Source of the DNA: Nymphaea colorata | Taxonomy: Eukaryota; Streptophyta; Magnoliopsida; Nymphaeales; Nymphaeaceae | Direction of reading: 5' to 3' | Assembly (NCBI RefSeq): GCF_008831285.2 | Contig: NC_045146.1 | Span: forward strand, 20,599,289-20,663,288 | DNA: 64,000 nt | Part shown: positions 23,392 through 35,347 of the stretch, in pieces | Numbering within the stretch: position 1 is the first letter of the stretch | Layout: each line of letters starts with the position of its first letter | Program-made: the position numbers and the translations under genes | The notes under the pieces: model-generated | Told to the model about the DNA's origin: nothing | What the model saw: the letters and a program-made list of their open reading frames with translations, nothing else | Databases searched by the model: none

Positions 23392-24494
23392 ATGTCTTGC
23401 CTCTCCGCTTCAGGCCTCCTCTTCTCTCCGTCGCCCTCTCTTTTGTCCCAAAGCAGCCGCCTCAGATCTGGTTGTTCGGCATTCATCCCCCGGCCAACTG
23501 CTCAGAGGGCTCCTAGGTTGGTCAAGACTCGAGCCTCAGATGAGAAGGATGGGTCGCTCGACGTTGAGTTCAGCGGCCAAAAGGGAACCGGCTCGCTGGA
23601 ACGCCGGGCTCGCCGTCCTGCCCTCGACATCCCTCCATTTGGTAAGTAATTGCTTGTCACTTCTTTGTTGAAAATGTTAGTGAAAGCTTAGTTGCAAATA
23701 ATTTCTGAGAAAAGCTGTCCTCTCTCTCTAATGTTTGAGAAGGAAAACCGAGTTTATGGGTGATGTCTGTCATACGTTTGTTGAATATTTTATATTATAT
23801 AAAGAAAAACCAAGTTATCGTCATCCAAACGGTAGCTTAGTTTTCGTCCAAACTAGCTTAAGAACCCAAATTTGCTCAAAATCAGCTTTCTGCAGAACCA
23901 GATTTCCCTGGACGGCATTCAAACGGGGCCAGAGCTAGAATCAAGAACTTTTAGGAACTTGAAGAATTCTAGTCAGTTCCGAATTTTAAAATTCAGTAAG
24001 GTCCGAACGTGAATGAAAGTAAGAGTGACAGATTTGGTTTGGTTGTGAAAACGTGATCCCCAGGTCTGATGGACCCGCTTTCGCCGATGAGGACGGTGCG
24101 GCAGATGCTGGACACGATGGATCGCATCTTCGAGGAGTCGTGGTCATTCCCCGGTTCCAATCGTCCGTCGCGGGACGTCCGAGCCCCCTGGGACTACGCG
24201 GACACCGAGACGGAGGTGCGGATGAGGTTCGACATGCCGGGCCTCACCAAGGAAGACGTCAAGGTCTCCATCGAGTCCGACAACGTGCTGGTCATCCGGG
24301 GCGAGCACAAATCCGATTCGGCCGAAGGCGATTCTTGGACGTCTCGGAGCTCAGCAGTCTACGACACCCGCCTGGTTCTCCCGGACAATCTCGAGACAGA
24401 CAAAATCAAGGCCGAGTTGAAGAACGGCGTCCTTTTCATCACCATACCCAAGAAGAAAGTCGAAGCCAAAGTCGTCGATGTACAAGTTGAATAA
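23392..24494 (+). CDS. HSP21: Chloroplast small heat-shock protein, two exons
   Basis: Exons 23392-23641 and 24064-24494, joined at a phase-1 GT-AG intron (donor GGTAAGT, acceptor CCCCAG), encode 226 residues. Residues 1 to about 48 are rich in S, P, R and L with few acidic residues, a plastid transit peptide. The intron falls just before MDPLSPMRTVRQMLDTMDRI, the amphipathic helix typical of plastid HSP21, here with fewer methionines than the well-known family members. The alpha-crystallin domain (about 122-215) shows VRAPWD, RFDMPGLTKEDVKVSIE, VLVIRGEHK and AELKNGVLFITIPKKK, and ends VVDVQVE. The protein would protect thylakoid and stromal proteins under heat as an ATP-independent oligomeric chaperone. 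Two heat-shock elements and a TATA box precede it. A mitochondrial paralogue is less likely given the helix. Confidence 0.93.
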
Positions 24495-24763
24495 TAAAGG
24501 AAATCCCATCGTTTGTCGTAAGAGCGGGAGATGATGAACTATCTATCAATCACGAAATATAAACCGAGAACCGATGTGCAATATTGTCTCCCTTCCCTGG
24601 TGCTGCTGCGGTAAACAAATGTGTGTCCTCGATACAAAAAATCGTGTAAAGTGCGGAAAGGAAAAAGAAAAACAAGTTAGTTCATGAAAAATATCATGAT
24701 ATGCAAACTTACTGTCTTGGGTCTGAAATTGCAATTGTTTTTCTTATTCACTCTTTGTGCTTG

Positions 24764-25381
24764 TTACTGAAAAATAAGGGGGGGGGGGGGGCGCATGGTG
24801 AAGATGGCGTACTCTTGGCACTCGTGTTCTAGGAACATGCCGAAGCCTTCCCCCATTAGTACGTTAAAGCAATCGGTGGCACTCGCCCTCATTTCCGTGG
24901 CAGCCAACAAGATGGTGCCCTTCTTACATAGCCCCTTGAGGGTCCAGGCCAAGCTGGGCATCGACTCCGGGTCATAGAACAAGTCGGACATTAGTACCAA
25001 GTCAGCCGGACCTATTTTGTCTGGGCTCGTGGCGCCCCAAACTAGCTCCTTGACCTCCACGCACCCGTCTAGCCCGTTGGCTTCCGCGTTCCGCCTAAGG
25101 CCCGGCAGCAGCGCACCTACATCAGTCAAGGTGACCCGGACTGCGCCCAGCAATCCGGCCACCAACCCGGGCAACCCAGTACCGGCGCCGAGCTCTAGCA
25201 CGGTTTTACCTTGAAACGTCGAGGGATCCAGTCTGCCCATCCAGTCGGCCAAGACCAACGCGGAACACCAAAGCCATGAGCCAGTCAAGGCTGCGCCGGT
25301 GACCGGGTCGCAGACGTCTTGGCCGCCGTGGATGGCAAGCTTCCGGCCGGCTATTTCCACCTCCTCGATGGGGTCGCTCAT
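24764..25381 (-). CDS. METTL21/MTF16-type methyltransferase
   Basis: Single-exon gene of 205 residues. Near residues 31-45, GSWLWCSALVLADWMG matches the region before motif I in this family. Motif I is VLELGAGTGLPGL (about 61-73), followed by VTLTD, which supplies the acidic residue binding the ribose of S-adenosylmethionine. DLVLMSDLFYDPES is the family's D-x-x-Y-type post-II motif. Such enzymes usually methylate lysines of chaperones or elongation factors; the target here is unknown. The last ten residues come from a run of 14 G on the plus strand (24778-24791), read as prolines. Length change in that run would alter the C-terminus. The gene faces the HSP21-like gene tail to tail, stop codons 269 bp apart. 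TA-rich sequence near 25640-25660 may hold its TATA box. Confidence 0.85.
   Translation of the reverse strand: MSDPIEEVEIAGRKLAIHGGQDVCDPVTGAALTGSWLWCSALVLADWMGRLDPSTFQGKTVLELGAGTGLPGLVAGLLGAVRVTLTDVGALLPGLRRNAEANGLDGCVEVKELVWGATSPDKIGPADLVLMSDLFYDPESMPSLAWTLKGLCKKGTILLAATEMRASATDCFNVLMGEGFGMFLEHECQEYAIFTMRPPPPLIFQ
24778..24791. repeat. G14 homopolymer inside the methyltransferase 3' end
   Basis: Fourteen consecutive G on the plus strand encode the terminal proline run of the minus-strand gene, close to its stop. Such a tract is unstable and error-prone in sequencing. Confidence 0.9.
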
Positions 25382-27290
25382 TCAATATCCGGCTGGGTTT
25401 CCTGGTAAAGGAACGGGTGGGTGAGAAGCCATCGCTATTGAGTCCTCCTTGAACGAACGTGTAAGGATGTGAGAATGACTTCATCACGTCGCGCTGTCTT
25501 CTGGCGATGCGGCCGCAGTGCAAAGCCATGACGATGAAAGCCTTGTTCCTGTGGGCGACATGACAACATGCTATGGGCCAAGATACCGGCGCACCGTTTC
25601 TGCCTCCAATCTCCTCAGCCGCAGCATTGCCACTGACCATATATATATATATTTATATATGTTGCCAAACATCTCAATGTACCTATCATGCCTACTTTAA
25701 AATAGACCTTTCAGAAATTCTGAATGTAACTTGAGACCGTTTTTATGTTTCCCTTTTGGTTAGAGCTTTAGACTTAGGGATGTCCTAAGTGGATATGTCG
25801 TGTATAATTTAATGCCTACCCGATATCTGATTTGCTTAGTTAGATCTACTACCTACCAAAGAGATAAGGATCTGACTGCTAATCAGGTTCGAATTTGCCG
25901 TGCAATTTCACTTCAAATCTGAATCTGGGGCCGACACTCATTTGAGGTCCAATAAATATGTGACGAGAACGCATGTAATGTTAAGCATTATGCTGGTTGG
26001 ACCGGAATTCAGTTTTAAAAATGGGGTCGAAATCGGAGTCCGAGTTGGAAAGCAATTGCGTAAGGTTAGGTTTAATCAAATCCAAGAAGAAGAAGGTGGA
26101 TAAAGCTGGAAGGTATTTGTTCAATCTTTTAATTTAAACTTAACTATCGTCGGAATAAAAAAAAAATCAGACAAGTCTTTAAGAATAATGAAAACAAGCG
26201 CTACTTCCCAATATTGTTAAAAGTTTTCATTGCTATTCGTTAATTAAGCTCAGACTGTCACTAACATGTGTTGGATGATGAGATAAGATGGCTAAATACC
26301 TTCCAGCTACAGAACAAATTCATGCTTTCAGTGCGGAATAGTAGCTTTACCACGACATGATTTTGGTGCACCTGTGGTCCACAACATGGCAAGCACCTGA
26401 TCTTCTTAGCTAGCGGCACCAACATCACTCATGATGCCTTTTTCAATCCACAAATGAATTCAAAGCAATGGGAGTCTTACGTCCAGTTTAACCTCAGAAA
26501 GGCTTCAGTGTCAGAACCCCAAATTTCGTTCTCTATATTTAACCAGGAAATCAGATAACTTATGTGTTTAACCTGAAAATCGGAGAACTTACAACTGTTG
26601 CGAAGCTCCCATAATCTCTATAAGTAAACAAAGAATTCGTTCACGAGTAAGCTGTTCGCTAAATGAACGCCAAAATGACTTTGAGTTAGCAGCCTACCTC
26701 AAAGACAGAAACCAGGGTGCAAGAGGAATGAATTTATCCCCAAAATAGGATAATTTTCTGTGAAGGAACATCTAACCAAGATGAAAAATTGAAGTTGAAA
26801 GAATACATAACGACTTAGAAATTCGATTGCAAACATGGTGCAAACGAATCAGGTTGTCCCTTGGCTGTGCAAGGCAAACAACAAACACTCAAGCCCAAGA
26901 CCTGCAGCGTTTACCAGCTGGTTTGGTTTTGATGCCCAAAACTGCGGTAAGGATTCTAAAAAGAATGCCGCCGGGGATGCTACTTGTTGCAGCAGTCAGT
27001 CGGCACGTCCGGCGGCGGCAACATCTCTTATTTTGTTAGAATCTGGCCTCGCCGGCGGTGACAGAATGGCCCGTTCTGTCTCCTTCCCCAGGCCCCTTCC
27101 TTTGTAACTTTCCAGCTATAGCATGGACCACCAGGGAAAGGCGATTCCTCATCGCTATTGCTCTCGTTGTCGGAGCAAAAGAGAGGGAAGGATTTCTGTC
27201 TCTTCATTGCCGGATAGATTTTAACTGATGCACATGCAACTTGGGATAACTGCCCTGACTGAGAGCAGGAAAAGAAGGGTTCTTAGCCAT
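25382..27290. other. Intergenic, no gene recognised
   Basis: Includes the methyltransferase promoter with a TA-rich stretch near 25640-25660. The minus-strand frame 25206-25640 overlaps the gene in another frame and is a shadow. Frames at 26827-27107 show no domain. Confidence 0.4.
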
Positions 27291-28180
27291 TTTAGCGACA
27301 TTTTGCTAAAAGAAAAGGAAAAATAAGACCGTCTGGCTGTGCGACAGCGGCAATCGATGACGGAGAATTGGCACCGGGGTAAAAATCTCCCAAACTATTG
27401 GGGGATGCCGGAACGACCGTTGCCGATGACCAAATTCCGTCGACGCCGTGAACACCTTTCAAGGTGTTATTCCATCGCCAGAAAAGGAAGGCGGTGGCCT
27501 TGACGATGCTCCCTTTCTCTCTCCGACACTGGCGAAGACCAGACTCTATGTAGTGTTCTCGCCGGATGTTCGGAGGAGACGAAGAGAGGGGTGCTATCGG
27601 GCGCCGCCCCTTTGGGTCATTGAAAAAGGAGGGATGAGGAAGGGCCGGAGACATTTGGATGTCCAGCAACCCTTTCAAAACAGTTTTCGCTTTTCTTCAT
27701 TTTCCAGTTTTTTCTTGCCGCAATCAAATTCTTGATTTTGCAGGAGGAGCCCGGGTCAACACTTCCGCGCAATCATTGGCGGAAGTTTTCTGCCGTGAAG
27801 ACGGAGGGCAGAAGGTGGCCGTTGCTGGAATCAAATTCTATTTTCTTCGGTATGAGCCTGTCCAAATTGCTAATCCCTTCCGCGATCAATGACGAAAGGT
27901 TTCCGCCGCAAGGGCGGCAACCGTCTGTTGCCGGAATCGAATGCCTTTTCCTACGGGATGATTTCGATTCATCCCTTCCGAACTCATTAGCGGAAGATTT
28001 CGCCGTGACAGCGGAGGCCACTGCCGCCCTCCTCTGCGTGGAAAATACAGGCTCCCTTGGGTGCCTGTCTGCTGCAGAGCAGCGAAGGGGGCAGCGCCCG
28101 CCGCTTCGAAAAGAGGCACCGGGTCCCGAGCAAGGACCCGAAAGTTTCTTGGATCCACTCGTGTGCGGGGCACCAGGTTA
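27291..28180. repeat. GC-rich island with degenerate internal duplication
   Basis: This stretch is more GC-rich than its flanks and ends abruptly near 28180. Two related units are visible near 27775-27890 and 27890-28015. Each has GCGGAAG or TTTCCGCCG, then TTGCYGGAATC with a following TTTTC, then CAATCCCTTCCG- or ATCCCTTCCG-like ends. Frames of up to 149 codons run through it on both strands without recognisable domains. It may be an old retroelement part or expanded non-coding repeat. Confidence 0.35.
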
Positions 28181-29885
28181 AGATGCGAGTCAATTTTTTC
28201 AGTTCTATTGTATTTCATTTGGGTTCTTTGTTTCTTATGAAAATTAATTTATGCAAATCAGACTAGCTTTCTTTTCAGAATGTGATCCACGATTATTGCC
28301 TTTTATGGGCCTTTACAATTTATTGGACCCGCATGGAGCATAAATCCAGATTTACAACTAAACAAATGTTTGGTTGTTCAAATCTCTAGATCTGTGTTAT
28401 CCTTTTACATGAATTTTGTGTATTCCTCTGTTTCTGTTGATCTGACTTGGTTGGATATCAAACTTCTATATTTCAAATACATATTTTGGGGTTCAGATTT
28501 AGTATGCATCCCCTTTTTTTTTTTTGAAAATTAATTTAGGTCCATTTTGTTGGATAAAATTATTTGTTGGATCTATCCATGCACACGTGCCGTGTACGTA
28601 TGCATATTCATTTGTTTCAGTCAAGAAGCATGATATATCTTAGGATTACTTGTTTGTATCCAGTGTCTGCTTTGATCTATTTCAGATCCCATCATGTATT
28701 ACGTGAATTCATTTTGTTTAATGATCTGGTTTTCTTGTTTCAGATCATATTTTGTTTGTAGTTCTGTTTTATTCAAGTGAATATACTATTTTGGTATGGC
28801 CATGACATCATCTTCTTCGAGTTGCATCTCCTCAAAATTTAAATGTGTGTAGAGCGTAAGATTTGCTTGGCATTCTTTTAACACTCGATCTTTCTCACTA
28901 CACTGATGTCTGTGAAGTGGTTGAATAATGTGTTCAATTCTAGGGACACATGGAAAATGGAAATGTTGTCCCTGCAAGCGACATATGGAGAACCGTGGAA
29001 GGATATCTTACAACATTTAATTGTAGAAGGGTAATGCACCATGTTCACAAGATAAGTATAATTTGATGTCACTATTGTGTCACAAGGTAATTTAAGAAGA
29101 TCATGGACAATAACTTGAATATGATTGTGATAATTATGTGAGAATTGTGATCTTGTGAAGTATTTTAATAGCAATCGCTACAAATTATCAGCCTATTTTA
29201 ACAAGCTTTGATATATAAACTTTTTGATTACTCGAATAGTGGTAGATGTTTGAGAACTTAGTTTACTTTTGATCTCTTGTTGTATTCGAAAGTTTATCTC
29301 TCTATTTGTATCATTACAAAAACATATTAATGTGCATGAAGTTGTCACTGAGTATGTTTGAATAACATATTGTATATTATGAGGTTGATGAACCTACATA
29401 GAGAATTGGGCAACGTTGATTGTATCACATGATATAGAGATCTTCAATTTTCGTTAGTAGATGTAAATCATATAATTATGAGCTGAATATGGTAATATGT
29501 AACAACGCTGTTGGAATTGGGTAACCTACAAATGATGAAGAATTGTGATGATTTCATGTGAACAGCGTAAACAGTATGAAACATCACCAAGTGAGGTTAG
29601 TCCTGACAAGACAAGCATGATGGCATTTCTGCCTTGAATTGCAATCACGTTCATCTTATAATGGAGATCCCCTATCCATATCATAAGATAACGTCGGCAA
29701 ATGACTAATCTGATAATGGAATTAAAAATCAGGTGTGCAACCATTGTTTGATCGACAGTATAATAGGTCTAAGCAATCGAAGTACACGTTTTTTCTTTAT
29801 TTTTTTGCTACTTGTTGCGCTTTGTCCTTCGTGGATTGAAGAACCAATAGCAACATACTCCATGGCAACGGATGGCAACTCATCG
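28181..29885. other. AT-rich region, no gene seen
   Basis: T-rich sequence with several GATCTG and TTCAGATC motifs near 28370-28750. It could be part of the decayed retroelement that follows, but no defined LTR pair or tRNA-primer site is visible. Confidence 0.3.
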
Positions 29886-32520
29886 AATACAAGAAGATTA
29901 TAGATACATTAAAATAGTTATTCATGGGGGGCAACAATAAAACTGAAATTTAGAAAATCAGAGCACGCAGTTTGAATATGCTTGGAGGCCAAACTCTATA
30001 ATTACACGATGTAATGTATATTCCAAACATTCAACGAAATATCCTTTTGGTTTCTATAAAGCTTGTGTTTGGGGCCATATTTTGTGAAAATATTTTTGTG
30101 TTCTGATTAAGTGGCAAATGGTTTCTTTGAGTTGGATATCGAGTCTAATTTTGTAACATTGTTATTGAATAATTTTGTATGCTTTTGTAAATTTCAAGAA
30201 TGTGGATGTGTCCACATGACATACTTATTGAAGGCATGGGGTAGAAAATAATCAGCAGGCTCACTAGAGAATATCTTTAAGGCCACTCATAAAAATTGAT
30301 ATTATTTTGTAGGGCAGCTTGATTGATTTATCAATTTCATGTTTATCTACTCATATATTTGTGGGGTTTATGATAGTGCAGATAAATTCATCGATTCCAT
30401 TTTTATGAAGTTCATTTGTTGACCGCTCTCTTTGTGTGTGTGTTACATATATAATAATATATGGAACTGTTACCAATTTATCTATAAAAAGCCATGTCAA
30501 CTACGAGCAGGCAAATTGCCTGACCAAAGTCCTTTTAGTCTACGCTAGCATGTAGTTTATGTTTATGATCTTTTCTATCAATTTGCTGTTTTGGATTAAG
30601 GGGAAGTAAATGTATCTTTAAAAGACATTGTGAATTATCAAAGTGATATCGTGCTCCTAGGAGAGAATACTAATAATATATGGTTGAGATAGATTCAATA
30701 GTAATATATTTTTGGAGGCTGAATTTTGTGAAAGGTTATCCAATTTTATGAACTGAACGGTCCAAAACAGGAAGATGTGCTTGTTGAAATGGACGAGAAA
30801 GAAGAAAGGTGACTCAACCACTTCAAGATGGGCGTGGTTCTTGTATAAATGATTATATAATGTTAAATCTCACAGTTGATCAAACTATGCTGATATTGAG
30901 ATTTGGAAAGACTTCTTACTCTAAAAGCGTGGAACGAAACAAACAAAATCATGAACGATGTGATGGTTTAAAAAGGCCAAGAGGTCTGGGATCTCATTAT
31001 TGTTGAGGGCAAATAGGTGCTCAGTGTTAAATTTTAAAGGGGTCTATTCACCAAATGTAAGGCATGAATATTTGTGGCAAGATGCTTAAAATGGAGGTAA
31101 AGGATTAATTGTCTGTTCATCTTGAACTGAAAACATTTGTGAGACAACATTTATCCTAGAAATGAGTATATTCTAGAAACAATATTAAGAATCAACACTT
31201 AGAAATGCTTCTTGCTCTTTTGTAAGAGTTCCTCATGAAGAAGGACTTGAAGTGACATGATACACAAATTTGCAAACCTAAAATTTTCCTGCTTTGAAAG
31301 AAAATAGTCTTAATTAAACTTAATGTTTTGTTGTAGTATAGGAAGCGTTACACATATGTAGTTTGAGCAATTATAAAGGCCTAACCTGTTGATTGTTCAA
31401 ATGTATACGCAGAGAGTGAGGATTGCGTTGAAAAAACAACAGACATGCGTACCATATGCAAGTTTATTCGACATTGTATAAGAAGAGAGTAGTCTCTTAA
31501 GAATTCACGCTTGGAAACTAATGATGGTTCGTCCTTTTACGTTTACCCTTATGATGACGGATGATCTACTTACAATTTAATTGCCGGAAACTTGTGTTTG
31601 CAACAAGTAGGATCTATGGGATTGTTCAAGATATAATGTTATTCATGCTATTCATTTTATTTTGGAAAAGCATAGTGCACATTTGTATGAGAATGTAATT
31701 CAGGTTAAGAATATTGTTCTCCCACATGGATTGATTACCTCTGGCAATGCATGGGTGTGAGCTGAGATGAAATGATGAAAGCATTAGGGCACCAGACCAA
31801 GGTCAAAACAAGTTTTCAAATATATTATAGGATTTAGACAAAGAGAAACAACGAGTTAGAAAATAACTTTATACAAATTTTATATATTGCACTAACATGC
31901 TCCGGATGAGGTTACGGTTATTACTCATATGGATCTACCCCAAGTCATGAGAACCAGGTAAATACGATGAGATCTAGAACTAGCTTAGACTATTTTGGTG
32001 GTACTAAAAAGGATATTTAAACACTCAAGTCAAGGACAAGTCGAATTCTTGTTTACATCAAGAAATTAACATTAATGCTTACATATGCTCATTAAGTATG
32101 AGCTACTTTGTCATATTATGTTACACAAACCATGTATGTTGTACTAATCCTTAAGCCAACCATCAATGACAATAAAAAATCATTTGATTGCATAAGTCCT
32201 GCTAATAAATCAACTTATTTTGTTGCCTTCACAACCTTTGACTCTTTTTTGAAATGATGAAGTAGCATTGCTACTTTACCATACCGCCTAAGGCTAATAG
32301 AGATTTAGTTTGAAAGGGCACGCCAAGGAAAAATTACTTCGGATTCAGGAGATACATATATAAACAGTAAGCATGAATATTGACTAGCTTTGAGAGGGGC
32401 TTAGTTCATTGTTAAATATTGTAACAGAACGATGGCTTTTTTTTCTACAAAATATGCATGTGGTGAAGGATTGAATATGTGTAAATTTGTGAAGGTTGAA
32501 TTTGATTTAGGACATGGCAG
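29886..32520 (+). mobile_element. Heavily decayed Ty1/copia retrotransposon
   Basis: Scattered fragments on the plus strand match copia polyprotein order. Near 29980-30130 reads VMYIPNIQRNILLVS in part, the conserved block after the protease. Near 30310-30360 an IHTHICG-like block resembles the start of integrase. Near 32005-32070, VLKRIFKHSSQGQ and EFLFTSRN resemble the region between reverse transcriptase and RNase H. Near 32195-32240, KSTYFVAF resembles RNase H. All pieces are broken by stops and frameshifts, and no LTRs are assigned. The limits are approximate, and nested or separate insertions cannot be excluded. Confidence 0.45.
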
Positions 32521-34503
32521 ATAATTTTGCGTATGAAGGTTGTGCACATAAAAGCTTTATTTATTTCTTTTTTATTGGTGCAAGTTATAGTCGTCTCTTC
32601 CCTACCATATTAAGATTGTGGCACATGAACATAGGTAGCGAGTCTAAAATGTTAAGAAAAACCATAAACTGAAAAGGTGAGAAGCTGGTACCATAATACC
32701 AAGATAGGTGGTGGGGAGGGCCCATTATGAACATAGGAAAGATTATCGCTTTCCTAACCACAGTTTTACGCTCTTGATGAATACGTGCCACCAACCAACA
32801 CGCTACAAAAGTCGTGTCGAATGCTAAACGTGCATCCAAGGTAGGCGGCCTACTTTAGCGCATTTTTTCTCTTCAATTTCCCCCACGTAAATTGTCCTAT
32901 CTGTTGTATGCTTTCCCCTTGTTCAGGAATATTTTGAAATTGCCCAATACATTTCGTCTTCTTCATCATTATCATCTCGAACTGCAAGCCCTTCTGACAG
33001 ACAAAGATCAAATCTAAAGAATGATGGTAACCGCACTGCTCGCGTCATGGGTTTCGCGGAATCGCCTGCCAAACGATAAGTGATTTTTTTTAAAAAAAAA
33101 AAATTCGAGAATCGATGGACGTGTTCAAATGTCGGTATCGGACAGAAATCAGTGAAAACGGATTGTCGATAGTCAAAATCTCTATTAGTGATTTGTCACA
33201 TCATGCGATCTGCTCATTCAAATACCCCGATAAAAAATTTGCAACTTCAAGGTGCCATTTTCCGTCGGTGTGAAGAACTTGGAGTTCGCAAATTCCTGTC
33301 TGATACTGTCCAAGAGAAGTATTTGAAACGACATATGGGCTATTCATTTTTGTTAGTATATGTACCATGGCGACCATCAGCAGCATGCTACCAAAGTTAG
33401 GTTCAGCTGCCTGATCCAAGGAAGAGTTGTATGGGACTTCCAGTGACTGATTGGCGTATATAATTGAAACTGTTCTATGTGTACTTTCTGCTTAACATGG
33501 ATCATCCTTTGTAATTTAAAATTAATGCGAACCATTGTTTTACATAAGATGTTCGTATGTTTTCGCTTGACATATGATCTTTTCAGAAAAGAAACTTTTT
33601 ATGTAGTCGGTAAAGTTCGACTTTTTGAAACAAAAACGAGTTGTTTAGTCTATCCGATCGAATGTATTAAATTAAGACTCTTAACCGTAGTTTTCATGAA
33701 TGATGGACTACAATACTATTCTACTAGTGAGATATGCATATAAGAATTCGCGAATGATCAGTTTGGTGGGATGAAGCTGTTTTCGAAAGTTACATTCCAA
33801 AACTTCAATACCAGCTTTGACAGAATTTTCATGTTCATACAGCCGTATTCGTATTCGTATTTTCAGCCCGAGCATCCAGCTGCAGGTATTTCCAAGCAAC
33901 ATAAGTTGTAAACACTGAGCAGGAAAGCCGGAAGAGATACTGACGACCCAACAAGAGAAGTTGTAAACACTGAACAGGAAAGATTGGAATGATATCCAGT
34001 AACAGAACAGCATGACACCTTGCCTTGAAGCAGAAGACATCAACTGCAGTTTCGCCATATCGAATAATAATGTTCATTTATATGCATCAATCCTGCGCCG
34101 ACGAAGTTGTTTTGGCAACTTACATTTATACATTTACTACCATAACATGAGACTGGGAGCTGTCAAGATCCATATATATACTGTTTGGTTAAACTGAAAT
34201 ATTTAATATCGTCATGTATGAATCCAAATATTTTTCGAAACGACCGACCGAATGCTGAAAATGCTTGTCACGAGTTCTAAGAGTTGCGGATTGACCTAAA
34301 TATGATGTTTTTCTTCGACTGCTCGTCTCCAGATTGCGCACTTATGATTCTTCTCGCCCCATGAGTTCTGCCCATCAAAATCGAACCCCTGATCTTCCAT
34401 GTAACGAAGAAGAACTTCGAGTTATAATTAAGCGAACATATAATGATTTGTAAATTAATTAAAAAACGTACTGGAAACGTCTCCAGTGATGTCTACATGT
34501 AGT
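32521..34503. other. Intergenic, no gene recognised
   Basis: AT-rich sequence. A 25-bp direct repeat (AAGTTGTAAACACTG then A/G then CAGGAAAG) occurs at 33903-33927 and 33958-33982. Frames at 33188-33400 and 33708-34077 (minus) lack known domains. Confidence 0.35.
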
Positions 34504-35347
34504 TGGAAGATGCCAACTCATGCTGGTTATTGAGCGCAATTATGGAAACTTCTACGTACTTAAAAGCGAAATTCTGCTTACTTACGAGGACAGGCAGAAA
34601 CTGCTCTATGGTAAGTTCAATTCATTTAGAACGAGAAACTCACATTTCAAATATTAATTTGGTTCATTTCGTAGATGATTCCTTCAGTTTTCATAGTTTT
34701 ATTGGAACTTATATTCAACGTGTTTACTTTTTAAATAAGGATGGATATGACTATCTTATTATGAGTATATAAGTATTTTCACTTTAGGTTTGACTTGTTC
34801 TTTACTGATTTTTTTGTTTCACTATTTTTTTGACATAAACGATTCTATTGTAAACTTACGTATCTTTGTGAACATATCTCCCTTCCACTCAAACTAGTGA
34901 TGAAAAGTCCGTGCTGCGAAAATCCCGCAGGTGCATGATCCTGATGCCTCCTTTTCCCTATACCAACCAGCAGACCTCGGCTTTGTCATACCAGCTGCGT
35001 CTGATTTCATAAAGTTTTTAAACAGGAAACTGAGGAATAAAACATGCACAGTGGTTGAGAATAAACAGTTTGATAATGCTGCCGAAATCAGGACAATTGA
35101 AAATAAAAAGTTTGAGGATCATGCTGTCGAAATCAAGACAATGAAAGATAAACAGTCCCAAACAATTGAACAGTCCTATCAAACAAAAATTGGACTCACA
35201 CCTATAAATCTTTTCAAGCTTTCGAAAATTCTCGCTATTTTATTGGTAGAAAATCTTAAAAAAAGAGATTTTTGGTATTTCACAACATTATCAAACAATC
35301 AATATTGCCAAATATTGATGCGTATCTGTCCGTATCGGTTTCATTGA
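34504..35347 (+). other. Gene-like exon fragments of unknown family
   Basis: One candidate exon (about 34504-34611) reads LMLVIERNYGNFYVLKSEI then LLTYEDRQKLLYG and ends at a consensus donor G/GTAAGT. A second (from about 34932) reads VHDPDASFSLYQPADLGFV then IPAASDFIKFLNRKL after a CCCGCAG acceptor. With that acceptor the phases do not fit the first exon; with a CCAGCAG acceptor at 34969-34975 they do. Amino-acid composition looks coding, but I cannot name the family and no complete gene can be built. A decayed gene or captured fragment is likely. A further possible exon lies near 37334-37383 and another near 39818. Confidence 0.25.

Noticed and set aside
24053-24490. Plus-strand frame of 145 codons overlapping HSP21 exon 2.
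   Set aside because: It is a frame shadow; the true frame carries the alpha-crystallin domain.
25206-25640. Minus-strand frame of 144 codons that could be a 5' exon of the methyltransferase.
   Set aside because: It overlaps the methyltransferase in another frame and becomes arginine/proline-rich shadow sequence there; the methyltransferase has a complete domain without it.
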